A stretch of 64,000 nucleotides of DNA. It comes from Alcanivorax sp. 1008. GTDB taxonomy: Bacteria > Pseudomonadota > Gammaproteobacteria > Pseudomonadales > Alcanivoracaceae. The notes under the pieces were generated by a model that was not told the DNA's origin, did not search any database, and saw nothing but the letters and a program-made list of their open reading frames with translations. Where the stretch lies: assembly GCF_020667895.1 (NCBI RefSeq), contig NZ_JAFMPS010000006.1:88169-152168 (forward strand), written 5' to 3'. Each line of letters begins with the position of its first letter. Position 1 is the first letter of the stretch. This document shows positions 54,720 to 62,952 of this stretch, one piece after another. Made by a program: the position numbers and the translations under genes.

Positions 54720-55722
54720 CCTGCTGATCGATGGCCTTTAAGTGTGCGCTATAGCTTGACTCGCCCTCGCTGTATTCAATGTCAGCTGGCGGGTTTTCGA
54801 CAAGTGTGTAGAGCCATGGCTTACTGCCTTGAAATGTGTGCGCCTTATGAACATATTCATTCCAGTCGAAAGAACCGGACTCGTCGTTTTCATCAGGTTG
54901 CTCGCATAGCCAGATAATAGATCGATGGCTTTTCAAGCTGTTGATGACTTCCTGTGGAGGGTTGTATTTTCGTACAGAAAATATCTGCTCGTCGGCCTGA
55001 GACTCGGTTACCACGATCAGGCGATAAAGCTCTCCTTGGTGAGATACCATCAGAAAGCCATTCGGGTCTTCAACATAGTAATATTCAACAATGTCGTACT
55101 GCTGAATAAGGCTTTGGAAAAGGAAGATGAACTCATCTTCTAGCAGAAATTCTGGAGACTTCATTTCCAGAGTGCTCTGGATCAAAGATGAGATGTCTTC
55201 AAAGTGGCGTCGTTGAAGGTCATCGATTGTCTGGTTGATCTTGGCTTGAATCTGTGGGTCGTTTTTGGTCAGAAACCTGTCTATCAGTCCATCATTGAAT
55301 GCCCTTACGGCAACTTTCTCATCACCCACGCCGGTGAGCAGAACTTTTTTGACTCTCCGGCTATTAATGGCCTGACAGAAGTCCAGGCCACTCATTTCTG
55401 GCATGTCGTAATCAACAACAACTACTGATATATCACTAAACCTGTCCGGGTTGCTGATTTCCTGCTCCACCAGAGCAAGATCAAGGCGTAAGGTGCCGCC
55501 CGGGCGGTGTTGAGCGCCAAGAAATGAGACGCAACGTTTGTCTAAAGGTGGTCGCGCTGCATTGTCATTGATAAATGACAATGCAGCGGACGTGCTGGAG
55601 AAGCAGCGCACAGCGAGCCTCTCTGATAGCAATAGGGTGAAGCTGTCCAGAAAGCGCTCGTTGTCATCCACGAATATTACGGTGGATGGGTGGTAGTAGG
55701 GGAGTATTCGTCTTGGCTTCAT
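54715..55722 (-). CDS. Response regulator with LqsR-like layout and unknown output domain
   Basis: A 335-residue protein. The N-terminal receiver has VIFVDDN (acidic pocket), the phospho-acceptor Asp104 in VVVVDYDMPEMSG, a conserved Thr in LLTG and Lys in FLTKND. A ~45-residue insertion (about 53-97, containing DKRCVSFLGAQ) separates the second and third receiver strands. The C-terminal ~150 residues have no HTH, GGDEF, HD or other domain I recognise. The ATG overlaps the kinase stop by four bases (ATGA), so the two are coupled and almost certainly partners. Layout and context resemble LqsR of Legionella; homology needs a search. Confidence 0.8.
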   Translation of the reverse strand: MKPRRILPYYHPSTVIFVDDNERFLDSFTLLLSERLAVRCFSSTSAALSFINDNAARPPLDKRCVSFLGAQHRPGGTLRLDLALVEQEISNPDRFSDISVVVVDYDMPEMSGLDFCQAINSRRVKKVLLTGVGDEKVAVRAFNDGLIDRFLTKNDPQIQAKINQTIDDLQRRHFEDISSLIQSTLEMKSPEFLLEDEFIFLFQSLIQQYDIVEYYYVEDPNGFLMVSHQGELYRLIVVTESQADEQIFSVRKYNPPQEVINSLKSHRSIIWLCEQPDENDESGSFDWNEYVHKAHTFQGSKPWLYTLVENPPADIEYSEGESSYSAHLKAIDQQG

Positions 55723-57035
55723 CGGTCCTGCTTCGGAAATGTTAGAATGAAATCCGCGTATTCGCTGAGGACGGATTGACAGGAAATCGAGCCATCCATG
55801 CTTTTCATGACGCGCTTGCAAAATGAAAGGCCAACACCCGAGCCCTCTTCGACTGATTTTGAGCTATAAAAATGCTCAAATAGATGACGCAAGTCATGAT
55901 TGGCTATGCCAAGACCGGTATCGCGTATGGAAATTATATTTTCCTCTCCCTCTGACCTGATGCTGATGGTGATATGACCTTTGCCGGCCTTTAGTACGCT
56001 ATGCAATGCGTTTTTGAGCAGGTTGAAGATCGTATGTGTTACCAGCAGGGCTGAGCCGAGATAGACAAAGTCCCCTTCAGCCTGGAAATGGACCAGTTCT
56101 CGCTCCCGATTAGACTTGAACGGGTAGCGAGCCAATGCCCCTTCGATGGTTTTGCTGGCGGAGTGCAGGCCACTATCGTCTGCCTTTAGTGACGTCTGGC
56201 CGGCACTTATTAGTAGCATGTCTATAATAATATTCGAGTAGTCGATTTCTTCGTCTATTCGCATAGCGGCGGAGTGGAGCTGGTCAACTCTTGATGCTCT
56301 TATTTCGCGCATCAGCAGCCCGGACTCCTGCGCCAGTCGGTAGCCATGAATAAGCTCTGGTAGATATTGATGGATGGCTCCGGCAGCCCCCTTCATGCCG
56401 AGTAGCGGTGTGCGTAGCTCATGGGCGATATTTCTTCCCACGGAAGCGTAGGCATCCAGTTTCTCGTCTTTAACCATCTGTGCCGTGTAGTTGAATATGC
56501 TGCCCGCTATGACAACAAACAGATATATGGGCAGCTGGGCAAAGTAGGCGTCCAGAACCGGAGGGCTATTAGTAGTAAGCCAGAATGCCAACCAGGCGAG
56601 GGCGGAGCCCCCTAGCGAGGTCAGCATTACCAGAAGCCAGTCATGCAGGGCGAGCACCAGTAAAAATAATGCGGCCATAGTCGACATGGCCCAGACCAAA
56701 GACATGTCATTGCGAAGGAGCATGTAGGTGAAGAAAAACGGCAGCGTGAAAACCATGGTCAGTAGCCAATAGGTGGCAAAATGGTCTTTAAGCTTTTTGG
56801 GCCAGAAGCGATGAAATACCAATGGCAGGCAGATTACGGTTCCTGCGAGCCGCAGCCAGAGGTTTTCGTAGGGTTGAGGGAAAAGGTCGTTCCAGATGAA
56901 GTAGTAAAGCGGAAAGCCGATAACACCAAGCCACCCCACCATTGGCGCGTTGTAGCGTGAATAGTGCGCGCTTTCCTTTATCGCATACGACAGCCTTTGC
57001 AGAAACAAGCTGCCACCAGAAAAGCTCCGCTGCAT
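55719..57035 (-). CDS. cqsS: Membrane histidine kinase, CqsS/LqsS-like autoinducer sensor
   Basis: A 438-residue kinase. Six membrane segments span about 25-185. The first loop region contains GFPLYYFIW, PYENL and RNDMSLVWAMSTMA, which match the signal-binding part of Vibrio CqsS as I remember it. The kinase core has the phospho-His (about residue 205) in IAHELRTPLLGM, an N-box with NLLKNALHS, and ATP boxes DTGLGIA and GSGVGLSFC. Unlike Vibrio CqsS it has no fused receiver; the receiver is the next gene. The start is taken at ATG 57035 after GGAAAG; a TTG at 57062 is in frame. Confidence 0.88.
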   Translation of the reverse strand: MQRSFSGGSLFLQRLSYAIKESAHYSRYNAPMVGWLGVIGFPLYYFIWNDLFPQPYENLWLRLAGTVICLPLVFHRFWPKKLKDHFATYWLLTMVFTLPFFFTYMLLRNDMSLVWAMSTMAALFLLVLALHDWLLVMLTSLGGSALAWLAFWLTTNSPPVLDAYFAQLPIYLFVVIAGSIFNYTAQMVKDEKLDAYASVGRNIAHELRTPLLGMKGAAGAIHQYLPELIHGYRLAQESGLLMREIRASRVDQLHSAAMRIDEEIDYSNIIIDMLLISAGQTSLKADDSGLHSASKTIEGALARYPFKSNRERELVHFQAEGDFVYLGSALLVTHTIFNLLKNALHSVLKAGKGHITISIRSEGEENIISIRDTGLGIANHDLRHLFEHFYSSKSVEEGSGVGLSFCKRVMKSMDGSISCQSVLSEYADFILTFPKQDR

Positions 57036-57098
57036 CAGCTTTCCACGAGGCGAAACTGGCAAGCCGATCGAGCGGCTGGATCCAGAGGGCTAAGCAGG

Positions 57099-57434
57099 TT
57101 AGTCCAGCAGACGCAGAAGAGCGTCGCGCTTGCCTTGCTCAAGCTTGCGGAAGGCCTGGAGCAAACGATGCTCGGCATCGTTACCAGCCTGAACCCGAGA
57201 TACTTCCACAGCGCGCAGTTGAGGAGCGCTTGCCGGTGGGTTTTCGCTGATAGTTTCAATGACTTCACTCTCTGCAAGGCTGCGCTCCAGCCGGGCAACG
57301 ATCTCGGAGTTCATGCTCCGGCGGCTGCGTCGGGCCACTTCGGCGATTTCCTGACGCATGCCCCCGGGCGGGCGAACAACGAACTTCTCTACTTCGGCTC
57401 TGGCTTCGCTAGCGGCTTTGTCGAAACGGATCAT
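57099..57434 (-). CDS. Arc-family ribbon-helix-helix DNA-binding protein
   Basis: A 111-residue protein. The RHH fold lies at about 17-52, with KFVVRPPGGMRQEIAEVA then SMNSEIVARLERSL, the classic Arc-type beta strand and two helices. The C-terminal half contains a short Pro/Ala linker and a charged helix. It lies 63 bases upstream of the kinase gene on the same strand, so it may be in the same transcript and may regulate it. It could also be an antitoxin-like regulator, but no toxin gene is adjacent. Confidence 0.8.
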   Translation of the reverse strand: MIRFDKAASEARAEVEKFVVRPPGGMRQEIAEVARRSRRSMNSEIVARLERSLAESEVIETISENPPASAPQLRAVEVSRVQAGNDAEHRLLQAFRKLEQGKRDALLRLLD

Positions 57435-57630
57435 GGCGAATCGTCCTTATCTGGGCATATGGCTTCGGCTGCCCGAGGTCGATGGGCTAGCTGGTACGTC
57501 AGTTAATACGCTCATCGGCATGCGGGTCAATTATGTCAGATTGACATCAGTGGCGGCATAGCTCGCCTACGGGCCTCCAGATCATGGCATAATTCCCTCT
57601 GTTTATTTTAATGGCGGGGGCATTCAGGCT

Positions 57631-58581
57631 GTGAATGTAGGCAGGGTCGACCTTAACTTACTCAAGTATCTGGATGTGCTGCTGCGGGAGCAGAACGTGA
57701 CCCGGGCGGCAGAGCAGTTGGGCATTACCCAGCCGGCGATGAGTAACGGGCTGAAGCGCCTGCGCGAGTTGTTCAATGACCCACTGCTGATTCGCACATC
57801 TGAAGGGATGACCGCCACGGAGAGGGCTCTGGAGCTTCAGCCGCTGGTTCGGCAAGTGTTGGCTCAGACAGAGTTGATGTTGACCCCTGACGAGCTATTC
57901 CGCCCATCTGACAGTCGCCGGGTGTTTCGGATTATGACTAGCGACTATGCGGAGGCTACTTTGGTGCCGCATATCGTCCGCCGCTTGCGGGCAGAGGCCC
58001 CCAATCTGGTGCTAGATTTTGTTACCCCCTCAGATGTCAGTTATACCGATATGGAACAGGGCCGGGTTGATATGGCGATTAACCGGTTCAATGAGATTCC
58101 TCAGTCTTTTCATCAAGTTACCCTGTGGCGAGATTCATTTTCCTGTCTGCTGAATCGGGGCAACCCCACGGCCGCAGACTTTAATCTGGAAAGCTATCTG
58201 AGTGCCCAGCATATTTGGGTATCAAAGACGGGCTTTGGTGTCGGTTTCGGTATGAACCCGGATAAGCTGGGCGGTCTGGGGTGGATTGATCAGGCTCTTA
58301 TGCGCATCGGGCGCAGTCGTAAGATATCCATTTTTACGCGCCATTATCAGATGCCGGCGTTGCTGGCCATGAACAACGATCTGGTTGCTACCTTGCCGAC
58401 TCGGGTGGCGAGAATGCAGGCAGAGAACTCCAGCCTGGTGATTAAGGAGCCGCCTTTTCAGATCCCGGAGTTCGAGCTGAAGATGGCTTGGTCCGCACTG
58501 CTTCATCACAACGCTGCCCATCGCTGGTTGCGGAGGCTGATCCAGGAAGAGGCTGAACAGATAGCCGCACTGCCTATCTAA
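57631..58581 (+). CDS. LysR-family transcriptional regulator
   Basis: A 316-residue regulator. The N-terminal winged helix (about 8-66) contains LLKYLDVLLREQNVTRAAEQ and LGITQPAMSNGLKRLR. The effector-binding domain (about 95-305) is of the NodD/LeuO-like subgroup style (SDYAEATLVPHIV, VDMAINRF). The effector is unknown. It begins with a GTG preceded by a weak ribosome site. It is divergent from the Arc-like gene, and it may or may not belong functionally to the quorum-sensing block. Confidence 0.9.
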   Translation: MNVGRVDLNLLKYLDVLLREQNVTRAAEQLGITQPAMSNGLKRLRELFNDPLLIRTSEGMTATERALELQPLVRQVLAQTELMLTPDELFRPSDSRRVFRIMTSDYAEATLVPHIVRRLRAEAPNLVLDFVTPSDVSYTDMEQGRVDMAINRFNEIPQSFHQVTLWRDSFSCLLNRGNPTAADFNLESYLSAQHIWVSKTGFGVGFGMNPDKLGGLGWIDQALMRIGRSRKISIFTRHYQMPALLAMNNDLVATLPTRVARMQAENSSLVIKEPPFQIPEFELKMAWSALLHHNAAHRWLRRLIQEEAEQIAALPI

Positions 58582-58598
58582 TCTGGTCTGTCGAGGGG

Positions 58599-59468
58599 TC
58601 AGACCCGCATCTGACCTGCTTCTGCAACGGCGCCTTTGCCGACGCCCTCGAAGGCACGGACGCGAAAGTGTTTGCCGGGGGCTTCACGGGTCAGCTCTTC
58701 GACGATGTGCTGGGCCAGCTGCTCCACGGTGGAGTCCGTATCGATCATGTAGCAGTGGTCCTCCGGGATAAGCAGTTCGAATAGCCCCTGAGCGCTTTCA
58801 TAGCGGAATCGGTGGTGTGGCGATTCATCTATGTAGTAGGTGCCTTCCAGATCTTCCTGCGTGCCGATATAGATGTCCTCCCAGCGATCCGCCCAGAGTT
58901 TTTCCCAGTAGCGGCTGCGTCGGCCATTTTCGTGGATCTCGATTCTGGAACGATGGCCATGGGCAATGCGCTGACAGTTGCCATCATGCTTCTTGAGGCC
59001 GTGGGAGTAGTGGTAGAACGGGGAGGTGCCAAACTCTTCCTCGCGAAGGGTGAGCAGCACCTCGGTGACATTTGCCGGTAAAACCTCGCCAATGCGCTCG
59101 GTAAGTAGCAGTGACAGGTTGCCTTTGCTGATCTCCATGGCGGGCACCAGCAGAATACTAGACTCCGGAGCACGCATGCGGATATCGCCGCCCGGGTAGC
59201 GCCAGGTGATACTGATGCGTTCCTCGCCATCGGTGCCTTGGGTAAGCAGCTCATTTTCCACGGGGACCAGCAATCGGTGGTCGGCGCACTCATCCAACAC
59301 ACGCTTGATCTGCTTTTTGATATGGCCGAAGTCGAACACCATGCTCTGGGCATCGAGGTCGCCAGATAGCTCAAGGTCCACAATCCATGACTCTCCAACC
59401 ATGCCTCGCTTGGCATGAAGGTAAGAGAAATCGAGCACTGTCAGGTTTTCGACAAACAGGGTGGCCAT
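58599..59468 (-). CDS. Double-domain 6-pyruvoyl-tetrahydropterin synthase/QueD-like protein
   Basis: A 289-residue protein made of two T-fold (PTPS) units. The N-terminal unit (about 1-125) has FSYLHAKRG, VFDFGHIKKQ and ADHRLL, but the HGH zinc pair is replaced by GES. The C-terminal unit (about 150-280) has the catalytic Cys and zinc pair as DGNCQRIAHGHRSRIEI and a later EDHCYMID, but lacks the DFG motif. Single-domain QueD is ~120 residues. The two halves may complement each other or one may be regulatory. A role in queuosine or other pterin chemistry is possible; no que genes lie nearby. ATG 59468. Confidence 0.78.
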   Translation of the reverse strand: MATLFVENLTVLDFSYLHAKRGMVGESWIVDLELSGDLDAQSMVFDFGHIKKQIKRVLDECADHRLLVPVENELLTQGTDGEERISITWRYPGGDIRMRAPESSILLVPAMEISKGNLSLLLTERIGEVLPANVTEVLLTLREEEFGTSPFYHYSHGLKKHDGNCQRIAHGHRSRIEIHENGRRSRYWEKLWADRWEDIYIGTQEDLEGTYYIDESPHHRFRYESAQGLFELLIPEDHCYMIDTDSTVEQLAQHIVEELTREAPGKHFRVRAFEGVGKGAVAEAGQMRV

Positions 59469-59678
59469 GGTGATCCGTTTAGGTGGCTTGATAGCAACGG
59501 CAGCCATTATGACAGTTGAGCTGGCCGGTGCCAGCCGCCGAAGGCCTCAATTGCAGCGCAAAGTGTTGTCGTTGTGAACCGTGCCTCAGAGCGCCGCAGT
59601 ACAACATCCCTGTTCTCGCTCTTTTATCGGTCACACCCGCCGGGGTATGCTGCGGGCTTCATGTTCAGGGTGCCAGTC

Positions 59679-61428
59679 ATGAAGGTGTGTGGTGTTGTAT
59701 GGCGGGGGCTTGCCGCGCTGATACTCTTTTGGCCTTTAATGGCCAGCGCGAACATGGCTGATGTGGGCGCCGTTTGGACTGACGAGGTGCCGACGAGCCC
59801 TCTGGGTTTGCGCTCAATGATCCTTCAGGAGACGGCTGGCCCGCTCGATATTAACGCTGTCAGGGCTCAGGTCGGGAATGGCTTTCAGGTCGGTCAAAGC
59901 CCTGTTCCTACATTTGGAATCGGGCCGAAGCCTGTCTGGATCAGGCTGGTGGTTGAGAATCCAGATGCGCAACCCGTATCCCGACTGCTGCTCGCCGGCA
60001 CAACATGGATAGACCGGCTGGATTTCTATGCCGCACATGCTGGCCAGATAGTCAGCCATCAAGTGGCTGGAGACCAGGCGTCTGATTACTTGCGCCCTCG
60101 GGCCGGAATGGGCTATTTGTTCGAACATGAATTTCCGCCGGGTAGTACGGAAATATATTTGCGCGCGGTAACGGCTGATCCGCTGTTGTTGCCCTTGCGC
60201 TTACTGGGTGTGGATGACGCCGCGGCCATGGAGCGCGCTACCAGTTACAGTTACGGACTGGTTTACGGCTTTGTGCTTGCCTTGCTTGCCTACAACTTGA
60301 TGCTCTATTTAGGCCTGGCACAGCCCAGTCATCGTGATTACTCCATTTATTTGTTGTTTTTTGGGTTGATGAATCTGGCCTATACGGGGCATGGCTATAC
60401 CTGGTTGTGGTCGGATTCGCCTGTGCTGCAAAACTACATCATTCTCGCGTTGATGGTGCTGTTTGCGTGCTCGGGATTTCGTTTTGCCAGCGGATTTCTT
60501 GGGTTGCACCAGTACGCTCCGGCGCTGGCCAGAACGCTGCAATTTTTTTGTCGTGCAGTAATTTGTCTGATGACTGTGTTTATTGCCCTGCGGTGGCAAC
60601 GTGAAGCGGCCTTCCTGGCATTTAGCACAGCACTTGTTTTCGCCATTGCCATGGTTGCGCTGGGGTGGGATGCGGTGCGGCGCCAGCGACCTGCGGGGAA
60701 GTATTTTCTGGCTGCTGCCTGCAGTGGGATGGCTGGTACCGCTCTAACAACCATGACCGTATGGGGCTGGTTACCATTTTCCATGTTCTCTTATCGAGCG
60801 GTTGAAATTGGCATTCTGATTGAGGCAACGCTATTGGCGTTGGCGGTGGCTTACCTCGTTCGTCAGCATGAGAACGCACGGCATTCGGCAGAGCAGCTTG
60901 CCAGAGTTGATCCGCTGACTGGGCTGCTGAATCGGCGCGCCTTGCTGGAGCAAGGAGAGCAGTTAAAGGTTGCCGCATTGCGACACGGCCGCCCGCTTTC
61001 ATTAGTCCTGTTTGATTTGGACCACTTCAAATTTATTAACGATTTGTACGGTCATGCGGTTGGGGATGAGGTTCTCAGGGAGTCCGCTGTGCTACTTAGG
61101 AATCTGTGCCGTCGGGAGGATCTTGCGGCCCGTTGGGGGGGGCGAGGAGTTTATTTTGTTGTTGCCCGATGCGGACATCCAGTCGGCCGTCAATATGGCG
61201 GAACGATTGCGGCAAGAGCTGGCCGAGCGGGTGTTATGGGCAGGCACTGAAAGCATTACCCTGCGCGCCAGCTTCGGTGTTGTCACTCTGAGCGATCATG
61301 ATTCTATTGAGCGGTTGATCGCTGATGCGGACGCTTTGCTTTATCGCGCCAAGCAGTCGGGGCGAGATCAGGTGTGCAGCGCTGTAACTGAAAGTCAGAG
61401 AGGTAAAGGTTCCCCGTTGCCGGTGTGA
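59679..61428 (+). pseudogene. 7TM-DISM-type diguanylate cyclase, frameshifted in a G8 tract at its GGEEF motif
   Basis: The start at 59679 gives a signal peptide (FWPLMASA), then a 7TMR-DISM extracellular-type domain (about 30-170), seven membrane segments (about 185-400) and a GGDEF domain. The first frame reads well through CRREDLAARWGG, then becomes RG and stops at 61250. The other frame continues GGEEFILLLPDADIQ to 61428. The break is a run of eight G (61135-61142). With seven G the protein would read RWGGEEF and be intact (~582 residues), with an RRED I-site. Either a sequencing error, a real mutation, or phase variation. GTG or ATG starts further up are possible. Confidence 0.85.
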
Positions 61429-61469
61429 TGCCGCGGTTCCTTTTTGAGGCGCAACAATAGCTGGGGCAA

Positions 61470-61516
61470 TAAAAAACCCTGACCTCTTTTGCGGTAGCAA
61501 AATCAGGCCAGGGTTT
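61470..61516 (-). terminator. Terminator of ssrA
   Basis: Minus-strand long stem: AAACCCTG with CAGGGTTT, an inner CCT with AGG, and ATTTTGC with GCAAAAG, capped by TACC, then a run of T. It directly follows the CCA end of the tmRNA. Confidence 0.85.
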
Positions 61517-61522
61517 ACTGGT

Positions 61523-61877
61523 TGGTGGAGCCGGCGGGGATCGAACCCGCGTCCGTCAGCAATCCACTTGCAGATCTACATGCTTAGCCGTGTCTACTAA
61601 TTTAGGTTCCAGCGGCCCGACGGGCAGGGTGCTGGTTCCGATCCCCTAAAGTTTTAGCAATTCAGTCCGGGGCGAACGTCATCGCGAGTCTGTGTATGCG
61701 TGCCCGTGTTGCTCCCCCACAGACAGGGTCGCGCGACGGTTAGCAGGGATTTAGGCTGCTAGTGCGTAGGAATCGTCGTTTGCGATTACTTTTTTGCCAC
61801 AATGGATTTACGAGCATCGTAGCCTGCTCGGCATGCACCACAAGATTCAATACCGGCGTCGAAACCATGTCGGCCCC
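61523..61877 (-). ncRNA. ssrA: Transfer-messenger RNA (tmRNA)
   Basis: A one-piece tmRNA of 355 nt. The 5' end GGGGCCGACATGGTTTCGAC pairs with the 3' CGGCTCC before ACCA, and the T-arm is GCGGGTTCGATCCCCGC. The tag frame (61783 down to 61751) reads ANDDSYALAA then TAA; the E. coli tag is ANDENYALAA, so positions 4 and 5 differ. It rescues stalled ribosomes with SmpB, encoded ~470 bases away on the same strand. Confidence 0.97.
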
Positions 61878-62039
61878 AGTTGGTACAGGATACTTTATGG
61901 GGCCATTAAGAAGTAGTTTCAAGGTAAAAAAATGAAATAAATTTTGTGTCGGACAATAAGTCAGAAAGCCCCTTGTGGGCGGGGGCAACGGGCGCAATAT
62001 AAGGGCGTGAAGAAGTTTTCTGATTTAAGGAGAGAAACC

Positions 62040-62309
62040 ATGAAAACATTGGTTGATCGCATCGCTGCGCTGGGTGCGCCGCTGAAGAAATACCCATTGG
62101 CTTACCGTGGAATCGGGCTGGTTGTAGCCCTGATTGCCTATTCCGCTGGAGTCCTGCTGGTGGACAGCCTGACCCATATTGGCTTTTTGGTAGTGCTGGT
62201 GGCGCTGTACTTTCTGCCGGCTGTGCTGCGTGCCTGGTTGCTGTTTTATTGGCAGCTACGTGAGGAGCTCAGTGCTTGGCGGGGGCGCCGATCAGGCAAA
62301 GCGTTCTAA
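62040..62309 (+). CDS. Small inner-membrane protein, unknown
   Basis: An 89-residue protein with two membrane helices (about 22-42 and 48-70) and a basic C-terminal tail (WRGRRSGKAF). AAGGAGA lies seven bases before the ATG. It lies between ssrA and smpB on the opposite strand and ends at a strong palindromic terminator shared with smpB. No family recognised. Confidence 0.75.
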   Translation: MKTLVDRIAALGAPLKKYPLAYRGIGLVVALIAYSAGVLLVDSLTHIGFLVVLVALYFLPAVLRAWLLFYWQLREELSAWRGRRSGKAF

Positions 62310-62314
62310 AGAGG

Positions 62315-62341
62315 AAAGGGCCGACTAGTCGGCCCTTTTTT
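62315..62341. terminator. Bidirectional terminator between the small membrane protein and smpB
   Basis: A 12-bp perfect palindrome (AAAGGGCCGACT with AGTCGGCCCTTT), extended by T on the plus strand and by A (T on the minus strand). Confidence 0.92.
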
Positions 62342-62351
62342 ATGGTTTGTG

Positions 62352-62828
62352 CTAGCGTCCGCGCATCAGGCGTTGCTTCTGCCGCTTCCAGTCCCGCTCT
62401 TTCTCGGTGGCGCGCTTGTCAAAGTTTTGCTTGCCCTTGGCAAGGGCTATTTCCAGCTTGGCTCTGCCGCGGTCCCAATACATGCTGACGGGCACGCAGG
62501 TGTAGCCATCCCTTTGTACCCCGGCAAAGATCTGAGACAACTGGCGGCGTTGCAGTAGCAGCTTGCGATTGCGCAGTGGCTCTGGGCTGATGTGGGTGCT
62601 GGCGGTGCTGAGCGGCTCGATCCGGCAGCCAAATAACCAGGCCTCACCGTCCTTGAGCATCACGTAGGACTCGGCCAGATTACATTTGCCGGCGCGCAGG
62701 GACTTCACCTCCCAGCCAAGCAATACCAGCCCGGCCTCAAAAGTTTCTTCAAGGTGGTAGTCATGCCGCGCTTTACGGTTTACGGCGATGTCACGTGGGG
62801 CGCCGGCCCCTTTGGCTGCTTTGCTCAT
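62352..62828 (-). CDS. smpB: SsrA-binding protein SmpB
   Basis: Binds tmRNA and places it in the ribosomal A site. It has 158 residues from ATG 62828 ([20 protein letters not shown]). The family run [27 protein letters not shown] and the C-terminal basic tail [14 protein letters not shown] are present. Longer in-frame N-terminal extension upstream is not native-like. Confidence 0.97.
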   Translation of the reverse strand: MSKAAKGAGAPRDIAVNRKARHDYHLEETFEAGLVLLGWEVKSLRAGKCNLAESYVMLKDGEAWLFGCRIEPLSTASTHISPEPLRNRKLLLQRRQLSQIFAGVQRDGYTCVPVSMYWDRGRAKLEIALAKGKQNFDKRATEKERDWKRQKQRLMRGR

Positions 62829-62952
62829 AGGGCCGCGATTATACGGTAGCTGCAGCCAATTGCATGTCTGACATGATGGTTTTTCCGGTTTTCCTTGAGG
62901 CACACCGCTTTTGTCCGGAAAATGACGCCTTTGGTTATCTGAGCGAGCAACT

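Noticed and set aside
57099-57434. Antitoxin of a toxin-antitoxin pair
   Set aside because: The RHH fold fits, but no small toxin-like gene lies within several hundred bases on either side.
61400-62040. Genomic island integrated at ssrA
   Set aside because: No integrase, direct repeat of the tmRNA 3' end or phage gene is visible on either side.
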